Assembly: GCA_020722065.1 (NCBI GenBank)
Contig: DYLK01000005.1
Span: forward strand, 1 to 64,000
From: Melioribacter roseus
GTDB lineage: Bacteria; Bacteroidota; Ignavibacteria; Ignavibacteriales; Melioribacteraceae
DNA: 64,000 bases
Direction of reading: 5' to 3'
The notes beneath the pieces are model-generated. The model made no database searches, was not told where the DNA came from, and was given only the letters and a program-made list of their open reading frames with translations. A program made the translations under genes and the position numbers. Positions 46,081 through 54,958 of the stretch are shown one piece after another (the stretch's first letter is position 1; each line of letters begins with the position of its first letter).

Positions 46081-49000
46081 GATAATTTTCATCTTACTAA
46101 TAATTTTTTCGATTAATTATGGACAAGATAGATATTTACTTAAATTTGATAAAAAAAGTAAAATTCAACTGCGGGAATTAAAACAAATTATTCAAAATAA
46201 TATTAGCAATAATGTTGTAAATAATGTGAATAAACAACTTATTGAATTTAAGTTTAATAAACATCTATCAGATTACGGAAAATATTTTTTTCTTGAAACA
46301 AATAAAAATATAAATCTTTCAGAAATTGAACATTCATTGTCAAAAAATACAGAATTACTCAGTGTCGAGAAATTAACTGAGTTTCAAACACATGAAATTA
46401 TTCCTAATGATATTGAATATATAAATCAATGGGGATTGGAAAAAGCAAAATTTCATTTAGCTTGGGAGCACGAAGTTGGAAATAATGACATTAAAATTGG
46501 GCTAGTAGATACTGGCATTGATTACTTACATGAAGATTTACAGAATTGTATTGATTATAATTATGGAGAATTTGGTATAGATATTAATGGTAATAATAAA
46601 GAATCTAACGGAATTGATGATGATAATAATGGTTTTATTGATGATTATTTAGGTTGGAACTTTGTTGATAATTCATTAAACGGGAGTAATCCTACTGATG
46701 ACCAAGGGCACGGAACTTCAGTTGCTGGAGTAATTGGAGCTTCAAGCAATAATGGAATTGGTATTACTGGGATTAACTGGAATTCCAAAATTATAATTGC
46801 TAAAGCATTTAATAAATATGGTTATGGTAAAGAGGAAGATGTTTCTGCGGCTTTATTATATTCATTTATTCGCGGAGCTCGAATAATAAATATGAGTTTT
46901 GGCGATGTATCGTATTCAATATTATTTAAAGATGTAATTGATTTTTTGATTAATAATAATGTTTTATTGGTAGCGAGTGCTGGAAATAGTGGGTCAGATA
47001 ATCCGCATTATCCGTCAGCTTTTCCTTTTGTGATTTCAGTCGGAGCTTCAGATATTAACGATAATTTGTCTTCATTTTCAAATTTCGGAAATACAATAGA
47101 TTTACTTGCTCCGGGATCTGAAATTTTAACTACTTCGATTCAAGATGATGTAAAATATAATTTAGTGAGCGGTACTTCAATTGCAGCTCCTTTTGTAACA
47201 GGTTTAGCATCTCTGCTTCTTTCGAGGAAAAATAATTTATCAATAAACGATTTAACACAAATACTTAAAACCACTGCCGATGATTTATATTCTGAAGGTT
47301 TTGATTATTACTCAGGAAGTGGAAGAATAAACGCATTGAAAGCTGTATTAGCAAATTCTCTACAAAAAATTCAAATTAATTATCCTTTAAATACCTCTGC
47401 TTTTTCTGATACAACCTTTTCGGTAATTATAACTGTAATTTCTCCTAATTTTAAAAATTATGAAATTCAACTTAGTCAATCAAGTGAAACTGAAAATTGG
47501 GAAACAATTTTTAGTTCGAATTACCAAATTATTGATTCTAATGTTTGTGATATTAATACTACACTTTTGAGCGAAGGGTTATATACTATCAAGCTAGTTG
47601 TATTTAATTATGATGGAACTTCAAGTGAAGAAAGAGTGCAGTTTGAAATAATTAAATCTGCTCCAATGACAGAATGGTATTTATTTTCAACAGCTTTTGA
47701 AAATGGAAATCCTACGATTTCATTTAATTTAGGTTTTAACCAGTTTTGTACTTCGGAAGTATTATTTGATGTTTTTCCTTTTGACAATCAATTTGAAAAA
47801 TTTTATTTAGACAATCTTTCAAGAAATATTGGTGATTATAAAGATGTACATTCGGGTTCTTTGCCAAATATACTTGATGGGAGCAGTAAAATTAAATTCA
47901 AAATATTTTCAAAAAACCGTGCAAACCTTACAAATTATTTCCCAGAAAATAATTATGAAATATTTGAATTAGGAAAAACTCCACTAAACCTAATTCCAAG
48001 TGAAACAAGTTCAAAGATTTATGGAGATATTTACCCTAAATTTTATATTAAAGATTCTACTCCATATCTTTTAGTTAATGAATATGATTCTTTCAATGAT
48101 TTAAAAATATATGAATTTAATGAAATTAGAGAATTAACTTTAGTAAAAACAGTCGGGAATCGAAGAATTCCAAGAATTATTTATGATATAAATTCAGATG
48201 GGAAAAATGAAATAATTAGTTTTTCGTACCCGAATCTGTACATTGATTCTGAAATGGAGCAGAACTCAATTAATTGGGAAAATGTAATATCTTTTAATAT
48301 TATTCCTAATATTTTACTAATTGCTGATATTGATTTTGATAATAAATTAGAAATTGTTTCAACTCTACAAGATTCATTAATTCAAATATTCGAAATAGAT
48401 TCTTCATTTAAATTGAATATTGAAGCAACTTTGAAAAATAAAACGCAATATTTTGATATAAATAACTCTCCAAATAAAATTATCACTAATGAAACTTCAC
48501 TTGTTAATGGAGCATTCTATCTTATTGATTATGAAGGAGATATACTTAAGATAGAGTCTGATGTTCCAAATACTTATTCCATAAATTCAGTAGCAAATTT
48601 TCCAATTTTATTTGAAGAAGCAATCATTAAAAATGATTTTGAAAACAATTTATATGTGCAAGGAATAGTAAATTCTGAAATTTTTACTCAAAATCAAGGA
48701 TTTCTATTAAAATATGCATTAGAAGATACTCTGCAACTTATTGATATTAAATCATTAATAGATAATCGAGAAACATCTTTAACAACAAATAATACTTTAC
48801 AAATTGTTGATTCACTTATTCTTTCATCAATATTTAATGATTTCTATTTAATAAGCACCAAAACAGATGTTATTTTAGATTATACTGATAATAAAAACAC
48901 TAATGCTCCTACAAAATTTCTTTTGAGTGATTCATTAAATGGCACACTTTTTTTTACAAAACCTGATGAACTTTCTAATAAACAGCAAGTAGTAAAATTA

Positions 49001-50158
49001 GATGATAACACAACAGAATTACCTCTTGTCAAGGAATTATTTTCTGATGATTCTAATTTTGTAAGTATAACTTTAGACAAAATAACTGAAAATACTAAGT
49101 TGTATAAATCATTAGATTCATTAAATTTTGTCCACATAACTAATTTAACACAAACAACTTACATAGATTCAAATGTAAGTTATGGTAAAATATGGTATAA
49201 AATATCAGTAATTAATCAACTTGGGAATGAAATATTCAGTAAACCATTCGAAGTTTTTGTCCACCAAAAAGTAAAAATTATGCAGGTAAAACAACTTACC
49301 AAGAATTCGGTAGAAATTAAGTTTTCAGATAAAATCAATACCAATTATCATTATGCTCCTGAACATTATTTCAAAATAAATAATGATATTTTCCCAACTT
49401 CACTAATTCCAAATAGTCAAAACTCAATTTTATTAAACTTTGAAATTGACTTAACTTTGGGGACAACATACCAATTAACCACAGAAAATATTTATGATTT
49501 TTGGAATTCTCCAATTGAAGATTCTACGTTTTTGTTTGAAGGCAACTATGTTCCAGCCGAAAAGCAATTTTTTATATCAAATTTTACACAAGATAAAAAT
49601 TCTAATGTTGTGTCTATTTCTTTTAATTTACCTTTTGATGAGAGCACAATCCTTGATTTGGGAAACTATTCAATTACGCCCCAAAATAAGATTTTACGAA
49701 TAGATCTAAAAAGTCAGAATCAAATTGAAATTGAATTTGAGAATCAAATTGGTCTGGGAGCATCAGCATATCAATTAGAAATCTCAAATATTTATTCAAC
49801 TGTTGAGACAGGCAGTATCAAATTGAATAATGACGAGGGAAATAAAATTTACTTAGTATCTACAGAAAATAATCTTGAAAATGAATATGTTTATCCAAAT
49901 CCTATTAATTTATCTATACATAATAAGATGGTTTTTGGTAATCTTACAAAACATTTTGGAATTAGTATTTACGACATAAATATGAATTTGATTAAAAAAA
50001 TTAATAATCCCGAGACTCTTGGATATTATATTTGGGACTTAAAAAATCAGAAGAACGAAATAATTTCTTCTGGTGTGTATATTTATAAAGTAAATTCAAT
50101 GAACGATCAAGGTGAAATAATTGAAACAAAAACAAATAAATTTGCAATTGTAAAATGA
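46064..50158 (+). CDS. Large secreted S8 subtilisin-like protease with type IX sorting tail
   Basis: 1364 residues (ATG at 46067 is an equal alternative start). Signal peptide to about 20, a propeptide to about 105, and a subtilisin domain about 125-430 with triad D149 ('GLVDTGID'), H216 ('GHGTSVAG') and S372 ('SGTSIAAPF') plus oxyanion Asn in 'SAGNSG'. The long middle has Ig-like and FG-GAP/VCBS-like stretches ('YDINSDGKNEIIS', 'ADIDFDNKLEIVS'), then fibronectin- and Big-like folds. The C-terminus ('YVYPNPINL ... IYDINMNLIKKI ... SGVYIYKV') is a type A sorting domain. It is expected on the cell surface or secreted. It overlaps purF by 17 nt and pgsA by 4 nt. Confidence 0.9.
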   Translation: MMKKFKIIFILLIIFSINYGQDRYLLKFDKKSKIQLRELKQIIQNNISNNVVNNVNKQLIEFKFNKHLSDYGKYFFLETNKNINLSEIEHSLSKNTELLSVEKLTEFQTHEIIPNDIEYINQWGLEKAKFHLAWEHEVGNNDIKIGLVDTGIDYLHEDLQNCIDYNYGEFGIDINGNNKESNGIDDDNNGFIDDYLGWNFVDNSLNGSNPTDDQGHGTSVAGVIGASSNNGIGITGINWNSKIIIAKAFNKYGYGKEEDVSAALLYSFIRGARIINMSFGDVSYSILFKDVIDFLINNNVLLVASAGNSGSDNPHYPSAFPFVISVGASDINDNLSSFSNFGNTIDLLAPGSEILTTSIQDDVKYNLVSGTSIAAPFVTGLASLLLSRKNNLSINDLTQILKTTADDLYSEGFDYYSGSGRINALKAVLANSLQKIQINYPLNTSAFSDTTFSVIITVISPNFKNYEIQLSQSSETENWETIFSSNYQIIDSNVCDINTTLLSEGLYTIKLVVFNYDGTSSEERVQFEIIKSAPMTEWYLFSTAFENGNPTISFNLGFNQFCTSEVLFDVFPFDNQFEKFYLDNLSRNIGDYKDVHSGSLPNILDGSSKIKFKIFSKNRANLTNYFPENNYEIFELGKTPLNLIPSETSSKIYGDIYPKFYIKDSTPYLLVNEYDSFNDLKIYEFNEIRELTLVKTVGNRRIPRIIYDINSDGKNEIISFSYPNLYIDSEMEQNSINWENVISFNIIPNILLIADIDFDNKLEIVSTLQDSLIQIFEIDSSFKLNIEATLKNKTQYFDINNSPNKIITNETSLVNGAFYLIDYEGDILKIESDVPNTYSINSVANFPILFEEAIIKNDFENNLYVQGIVNSEIFTQNQGFLLKYALEDTLQLIDIKSLIDNRETSLTTNNTLQIVDSLILSSIFNDFYLISTKTDVILDYTDNKNTNAPTKFLLSDSLNGTLFFTKPDELSNKQQVVKLDDNTTELPLVKELFSDDSNFVSITLDKITENTKLYKSLDSLNFVHITNLTQTTYIDSNVSYGKIWYKISVINQLGNEIFSKPFEVFVHQKVKIMQVKQLTKNSVEIKFSDKINTNYHYAPEHYFKINNDIFPTSLIPNSQNSILLNFEIDLTLGTTYQLTTENIYDFWNSPIEDSTFLFEGNYVPAEKQFFISNFTQDKNSNVVSISFNLPFDESTILDLGNYSITPQNKILRIDLKSQNQIEIEFENQIGLGASAYQLEISNIYSTVETGSIKLNNDEGNKIYLVSTENNLENEYVYPNPINLSIHNKMVFGNLTKHFGISIYDINMNLIKKINNPETLGYYIWDLKNQKNEIISSGVYIYKVNSMNDQGEIIETKTNKFAIVK

Positions 50159-50724
50159 AATATTCATCAAAAGAAATCTTTACCACTTCGAATTTTGTGT
50201 CATTATTAAGAATATTGCTATTTTTCCCGATTTTTTACACCCTGCAAAGAATTGAAGTTGATAGTATTTACAGAATTTATTCTGTTTTGCTATTCATTTT
50301 AGCATTTATAACTGATATTTTGGATGGATTTATAGCGAGAAAGTTTAATCAAATTAGTGAAGTTGGTAAAATAATCGATCCGCTTGCAGACAAAATATTA
50401 GTCGCATTGATAATAATTCAATTGTATTTACAATCTGAAATTACAACCGAATATTTTATAATCATTTTATTACGAGATTTGATAATATTTATTGGTGGCA
50501 TTTATGTTTCAAAAAGGTTGCATTACGTGCTACCGTCCAACATTGTTGGTAAAATTACGGTTTTTTTAATAGCTACATATTTGCTTTTAACTATTCTTAA
50601 CGGACTATATAACTTAACTTTCATTAGAGAAATATTTTATTATTTGGGAATTATAATGAGTTTTGTTTCTGTCATTGTTTATTCAAATAGAGCAATTGTT
50701 CTAATTAAAAACGAGAAAAAATAA
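50155..50724 (+). CDS. pgsA: CDP-alcohol phosphatidyltransferase (phosphatidylglycerophosphate synthase)
   Basis: A 189-residue membrane enzyme of about six helices with the CDP-alcohol phosphotransferase motif 'DILDGFIARKFNQISEVGKIIDPLADK' (DGx2ARx8Gx3Dx3D, about residues 56-82). The N-terminal 'FTTSNFVSLLRILLFFPIFY' is the usual PgsA entry helix. It transfers phosphatidyl to glycerol 3-phosphate in phosphatidylglycerol synthesis. It overlaps the subtilase stop by ATGA and ftsY by one base (TAATG), indicating an envelope/secretion operon. Confidence 0.88.
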   Translation: MKYSSKEIFTTSNFVSLLRILLFFPIFYTLQRIEVDSIYRIYSVLLFILAFITDILDGFIARKFNQISEVGKIIDPLADKILVALIIIQLYLQSEITTEYFIIILLRDLIIFIGGIYVSKRLHYVLPSNIVGKITVFLIATYLLLTILNGLYNLTFIREIFYYLGIIMSFVSVIVYSNRAIVLIKNEKK

Positions 50725-51662
50725 TGGGATTTGGTGAAAATTTTAACTTCAGAAAGTTGAAAGACGGACTGAAAAAGACAAAAGATAAACTATTCAATTC
50801 AATAAGTGAAACCTTACAAGGTAAAGCAATTTTAGATGAAAAAGTTTATGAAGAATTAGAAGAAATATTAGTAACAAGCGATATTGGTTATGATGTTTCA
50901 ATGCAAATTATTGATAGAACACGCGAAGGAATGCTAACTGAAAAAGATAGAAGCTACGAAAAAGTAATTGAAATTTTAGAAAAACAATTATCAAAAGTTT
51001 TATCAAAATATGAAGATAAGGTAACAATTTCGGATAAAATTAAAGCAAATAAACCTTATGTAATGCTAATAATTGGTGTAAATGGAGCGGGAAAAACCAC
51101 AACGGTAGCAAAATTAGCCCATAATTTTAAGAAAGATGGTTTGAAAGTTGTTATCGGTTCAGCTGATACTTTTAGAGCAGCTGCAAATGAACAACTTGAA
51201 ATTTGGGCAAACCGCGTTGGAGTTGAAGTATTTCAAAAAGAAAAGGGAAGCGATCCATCGGCAGTAGCTTTCGAAACTTTAGAATACGCAATTAATGAAA
51301 ATTCTGATGTTGTTATAATTGATACTGCGGGTAGATTGCATACAAAATCAAATTTAATGGAAGAATTATCTAAAATAAAACGTGTTTTACAAAAAGTAAT
51401 TCCGTCTGCTCCGCATGATGTGTTTCTTGTGATTGACGGAAATACTGGTCAGAATGGTTTAGTTCAGGCGAAGGAATTTTCAAAATATGCTGAATTGTCA
51501 GGTTTGATAATTACAAAATTAGATGGAACAGCAAAGGGTGGAATAATATTTCAGATTTGCTCCGAACTTAAAATACCTTTAAAATACATTGGAGTTGGTG
51601 AATCTGTTGAGGATCTTCAATCTTTTAATCCTTCAGAGTTTGCAAAAGCATTTTTTGAGTAA
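50724..51662 (+). CDS. ftsY: Signal recognition particle receptor FtsY
   Basis: 312 residues: N domain (about 1-95) and SRP-type GTPase G domain with G1 'GVNGAGKTTTVAKLAHNFK', 'SADTFRAAANEQLEIWANR', G3 'DTAGRLHTKSNLMEEL', G4 'TKLDGTAKGG' and the C-terminal 'PLKYIGVGESVEDLQSFNPSEFAKAFFE'. The acidic A domain of the E. coli protein is absent, as in many bacteria. It docks ribosome-SRP complexes at the membrane. Confidence 0.96.
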   Translation: MGFGENFNFRKLKDGLKKTKDKLFNSISETLQGKAILDEKVYEELEEILVTSDIGYDVSMQIIDRTREGMLTEKDRSYEKVIEILEKQLSKVLSKYEDKVTISDKIKANKPYVMLIIGVNGAGKTTTVAKLAHNFKKDGLKVVIGSADTFRAAANEQLEIWANRVGVEVFQKEKGSDPSAVAFETLEYAINENSDVVIIDTAGRLHTKSNLMEELSKIKRVLQKVIPSAPHDVFLVIDGNTGQNGLVQAKEFSKYAELSGLIITKLDGTAKGGIIFQICSELKIPLKYIGVGESVEDLQSFNPSEFAKAFFE

Positions 51663-51664
51663 TT

Positions 51665-52579
51665 ATGAATGATTATTTTTTTCTTGTAAATCCAAAAGCT
51701 GGTAAAGGCAAAGCTGGCAAATCGTACAAAATTGTTGAACAATTTCTCCGAAAATCTGAGAGTTCATTCAAAACACATCTTTCGAAATCACGACAAGATA
51801 CATTGGAAACACTTTCAAAAGAAAGTAATAATTTCAAAAATCTTATTGTTGCTGGTGGCGATGGGACAGTGAATAGTACTGTAAATTGGTTGAACAGGCA
51901 CGAACAAAAAATTCTTGCATTGCCAGCGGGTTCTGGGAATGATTTCACATCAATGTTGTGGAAAAAGAAAAAACTTCATGAGATTCTTGAAATTCATTTT
52001 AATGGAAATAGTAGAATAATCAAATCTAACCATATCAAAGTAAATATGATTGAAGAAGGTGGGAACGAAGTTAACTTTATGTATATTAATACTTTAGGTG
52101 TTGGTTTTGATTCATACGTTGCTAAAATTAATCAGAATCAAAAAACACTTTCAGGATTGTTGTCTTATATTTTTGCCGTATTTAAAGGACTAAGTAGTTT
52201 TGAAAAAATATCTGCATCTATTAAAATTGATGGAAAAGAAATGAATTTGCCAAAAGATCAAACTATTATTACAATTGGGAATAATAAAACGAGCGGTGGA
52301 GGATTTTATCTTAATCCAAAAGCTGAAATTGATGATGATTTGCTTGACATTGCGACAATAACAAGATTAGACAAACTTCAGATTGTGAAAAAATTACCAT
52401 ATACGTTGATTAATAAAACGGAAAGAATTCCAGAATTTATAGAAATGAGTGGTAAAAGTGTTGAAATTTCACTTTCAAAACCATTTATTGTACATGCTGA
52501 TGGCGAAATTTTTTCGGAAAATGCAAAGAAAATTAACATTTCAATTTGCAAAGAGAATTTACAATTTTACGGTATTTGA
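51665..52579 (+). CDS. Diacylglycerol/lipid kinase family protein
   Basis: 304 residues of the DagK/YegS/BmrU family. The catalytic domain shows 'FLVNPKAGKGKAGKSYKIVEQFL', the nucleotide-binding 'IVAGGDGTVNSTVNWL' and 'ALPAGSGNDFTSML'; the C-terminal beta-sandwich has 'GNNKTSGGGFYLNPKAEIDDDLLDI' and 'VHADGEIF'. It phosphorylates a lipid alcohol such as diacylglycerol. It lies 2 nt after ftsY and a few genes after pgsA, consistent with phospholipid recycling. Exact substrate unknown. Confidence 0.9.
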   Translation: MNDYFFLVNPKAGKGKAGKSYKIVEQFLRKSESSFKTHLSKSRQDTLETLSKESNNFKNLIVAGGDGTVNSTVNWLNRHEQKILALPAGSGNDFTSMLWKKKKLHEILEIHFNGNSRIIKSNHIKVNMIEEGGNEVNFMYINTLGVGFDSYVAKINQNQKTLSGLLSYIFAVFKGLSSFEKISASIKIDGKEMNLPKDQTIITIGNNKTSGGGFYLNPKAEIDDDLLDIATITRLDKLQIVKKLPYTLINKTERIPEFIEMSGKSVEISLSKPFIVHADGEIFSENAKKINISICKENLQFYGI

Positions 52580-52588
52580 GATAAATTT

Positions 52589-52936
52589 TCAACCTGGAGG
52601 CCAATTCATTTTCCTTCCACCTAATAAATGCATGTGCAAATGGTAAACTTCTTGTCCACCGTTTTTACCGCAATTAATTACTAATCTGAAACCATCTGAC
52701 GAAATTCCTTCGTTTTCGGCAATAATATTTGCTGCATCGTACATATTTGCAAGCAATTCTGCATGTTTTTTCCCAGAAATTTCTCTTACAGTTGGAATTT
52801 CTTCTTTTGGGATTATAAGAATATGAACTGGTGCTTGCGGATTAATATCACGAAAAGCAAGTAGAGTTTCGTTCTCAAAAACAATTTGAGCTGGAATTTC
52901 TCTACTGATTATTTTAGAAAATATTGTATTACCCAT
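52589..52936 (-). CDS. HIT-family (histidine triad) nucleotide-binding protein
   Basis: 115 residues from the ATG at 52936; a TTG nine bases further upstream is a weaker start. HINT-type purine nucleoside phosphoramidase features: 'IFSKIISREIPAQIVFENE', 'AFRDINPQAPVHILIIPK', 'GFRLVINCGKNGGQEVYHLHMHLLGGR' with the HxHxH triad near the C-terminus. The start overlaps the end of the sigma-54 regulator gene by 8 nt, so they are co-transcribed. Its physiological substrate is not known. Confidence 0.93.
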   Translation of the reverse strand: MGNTIFSKIISREIPAQIVFENETLLAFRDINPQAPVHILIIPKEEIPTVREISGKKHAELLANMYDAANIIAENEGISSDGFRLVINCGKNGGQEVYHLHMHLLGGRKMNWPPG

Positions 52937-54296
52937 TGTTGTCAACCTTTTTATCTAAACCGTATTTTTTAAGTTTGTTGTATAAATGACTTCTCTGAAT
53001 ATCCATTGCTTCTGCTGTTTTGCTTATGTTCCAATTGTTCAAAATTAATTGTTTTTCAATAAAAATTTTCTCGGTTTTTTCTTTAAATTCAGCAAAAGTA
53101 TTAGAAACATCATACAAGTTATGTATTTCAAATTCTTCAATAGGGAGGAGATTTTGTATTAAATCGACAGTAACTTTCTGTTCAGAAACCATAATTAATA
53201 TCCGTTCAATTAGATTCCTTAACTGACGAACATTTCCAGTCAACTTCAGATTTTTAATAACCTCAATTGCATTTTGATGGAATATTTTTTCTTGTAAACC
53301 ATTCTTTTTTGAAAGAACTTTATTGAAATAATTGATTAAAAGTGGGATATCGTCCTTTCTTTCTCGGAGCGGTGGAACGTAAATTGGGATAACATTCAAT
53401 CTGTGGAATAAATCTTCTCTGAAATTTCCGTTCTTAATTTCATCTGCCAAATTCTTGTTTGTGGCTGCAATTACTCTAACATCAATTTGTATGTTTTCAG
53501 TATCACCAACCCGCTGAATTTTAGATTCTTCTAACGCCCGCAACACTTTTGATTGTGCATCTAAACTCATATCACCAATTTCATCAAGAAAAAGCGTCCC
53601 ACCATCAGCTTGTTCAAATTTGCCTATGTGGTCAGAAATTGCACTTGTAAACGAGCCTTTTTTATGCCCAAATAATTCAGATTCAATTAGTTCTTTTGGA
53701 ATTGCAGCACAATTTACTTCTACAAACGGTTTGTCGTTTCTCTTACTTTTTTGATAAATTGATTTTGCAACAAGTTCTTTTCCCGTTCCATTTTCACCAG
53801 TTATTAAAACTCTTACATCAGTTGGAGCCACTCGGCTAATTATTCCCATAATATTTTTCATTGCGGAACTTTCGCCAATCATTGTAATTTCGTTATTTGA
53901 ATTAGTTTTTAACTGGATGTTTTCTTTTAATAGATTATTCTGATTAATTCCATTCCTTACACTGATTAATAATTTATTGCGGTCAATTGGTTTTTCAAGA
54001 AAATCGAAAGCACCAAGTTTTGTCGCTTGAATAGCATTTTCAAGTGAACTATAAGCAGATATCATTAAAACTGGAGTATGAATTTGTTTTTGAGCAAGCC
54101 AATCAAGAAATTGAAAACCATTCATCTCTGGCATTTGAATATCAAGTAGTATTAGTGAAAAATCAGAGAAAAGTAATTTTTCTTGGGCATCAAAAGGATT
54201 ATTAACAAACTGAACATGATAATTTTCATATTCAAGTATCATTTTTATGCTTTCACAGATTTCAATTTCATCATCAATTATTAAAACAGATTTCAT
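52929..54296 (-). CDS. Sigma-54-dependent response regulator (NtrC type), variant GAFTGA loop
   Basis: 455 residues: receiver domain (1-118, phospho-acceptor D52 in 'LILLDIQMPEMNG', K102 in 'LEKPID'), an AAA+ sigma-54-interaction domain (about 138-365; Walker A 'GENGTGKE' 167-174, Walker B 'GGTLFLDEIGDM' from 232, 'FREDLFHRLNVIPIYVPPLRERKDDI') and a Fis-type helix-turn-helix ('NWNISKTAEAMDIQRSHLYNKLKKYGL'). The loop that contacts sigma-54, normally GAFTGA, reads GSFTSA (214-219). No cognate kinase adjoins; the hybrid kinase at 12 kb is a possible but unproven partner. Confidence 0.92.
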   Translation of the reverse strand: MKSVLIIDDEIEICESIKMILEYENYHVQFVNNPFDAQEKLLFSDFSLILLDIQMPEMNGFQFLDWLAQKQIHTPVLMISAYSSLENAIQATKLGAFDFLEKPIDRNKLLISVRNGINQNNLLKENIQLKTNSNNEITMIGESSAMKNIMGIISRVAPTDVRVLITGENGTGKELVAKSIYQKSKRNDKPFVEVNCAAIPKELIESELFGHKKGSFTSAISDHIGKFEQADGGTLFLDEIGDMSLDAQSKVLRALEESKIQRVGDTENIQIDVRVIAATNKNLADEIKNGNFREDLFHRLNVIPIYVPPLRERKDDIPLLINYFNKVLSKKNGLQEKIFHQNAIEVIKNLKLTGNVRQLRNLIERILIMVSEQKVTVDLIQNLLPIEEFEIHNLYDVSNTFAEFKEKTEKIFIEKQLILNNWNISKTAEAMDIQRSHLYNKLKKYGLDKKVDNNG

Positions 54297-54391
54297 ATTT
54301 GCCTTGATATTTTCAATAATAAGTTCACTAAAAATAGTAAGAATATGATAAAGTTAGCATGGAAATCTTAAAACGAAGTATCCTAAAACAG

Positions 54392-54426
54392 AAAATCCTT
54401 GCAACTTATTTAGTTACAAGGATTTT
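54392..54426 (-). terminator. Terminator of the tRNA-Gly/tRNA-Val unit
   Basis: Perfect 10-bp arms AAAATCCTTG / CAAGGATTTT, extended by AAC/GTT after one mismatch, 7-nt loop. On the minus strand it lies 7 nt beyond tRNA-Val and is followed by CTGTTTT. Confidence 0.72.
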
Positions 54427-54433
54427 ATTTTGT

Positions 54434-54507
54434 GGGACCTAAAGGATTCGAACCTTTGACCCTCTGCTTGTAAGGCAGATGCTCTGAACCAACTGAGCTA
54501 AGGTCCC
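54434..54507 (-). tRNA. tRNA-Val (TAC anticodon)
   Basis: Cloverleaf on the minus strand: acceptor GGGACCT/AGGTCCC, D-arm GCTCAGTTGGTTCAGAGC, anticodon stem TCTGC/GCAGA with loop CTTACAA (anticodon TAC), T-arm loop TTCGAAT. CCA is not encoded. It follows tRNA-Gly by 69 nt on the same strand. Confidence 0.95.
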
Positions 54508-54576
54508 TTTTTTTATCTCAAAAATTGAGAGCGAAAATATAAAGTATCAGTTTGAATTATGCAAACAAAATTTAGA

Positions 54577-54648
54577 GCGAACGACGGGATTCGAACCCGC
54601 GACATTCAGCTTGGGAAGCTGACACTCTACCAACTGAGTTACGTTCGC
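54577..54648 (-). tRNA. tRNA-Gly (CCC anticodon)
   Basis: Cloverleaf on the minus strand: acceptor GCGAACG/CGTTCGC, D-arm CTCAGTTGGTAGAG, anticodon stem TCAGC/GCTGA with loop TTCCCAA (anticodon CCC), T-arm CGGG-TTCGAAT-CCCG. It is first of a two-tRNA unit with tRNA-Val. Confidence 0.95.
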
Positions 54649-54958
54649 AAAATACTTTAAATTTTGAATAATCCAAAATACAAAATTTTATTAAATTTAA
54701 GTATAAAATAGCTGATTAAATTACATTTAAGTTTGCTCATATTTTAGATAAGAATTTTTGGTTGTAGTTTATAGTAACAGAGAGAAAATTCCAAATGAAG
54801 AACAAAGAAAAGGTAATTTTTGATGTTGGGACAAAAACTTATGTTAAATATGTGAGAAACACAAAGATTTTTAACTAGATTTAAAGAAGATTTAAGTGAT
54901 TCAAATAAATATAGTTTGTAATAAAACTATTTTAATACTTCACAAAAAGTGAGATATT
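54649..54958. other. 310-bp region between tRNA-Gly and the DUF262 gene
   Basis: Holds the tRNA promoter on one strand and the DUF262-gene promoter on the other. A 27-codon open frame (54795-54878) could be a leftover gene fragment but has no recognisable family. No attachment-site repeat of the tRNA 3' end was seen within the stretch. Confidence 0.4.

Noticed and set aside
54795-54878. 27-codon open frame between tRNA-Gly and the DUF262 gene
   Set aside because: Too short, no ribosome-binding site of note and no family; kept only as part of the gap description.
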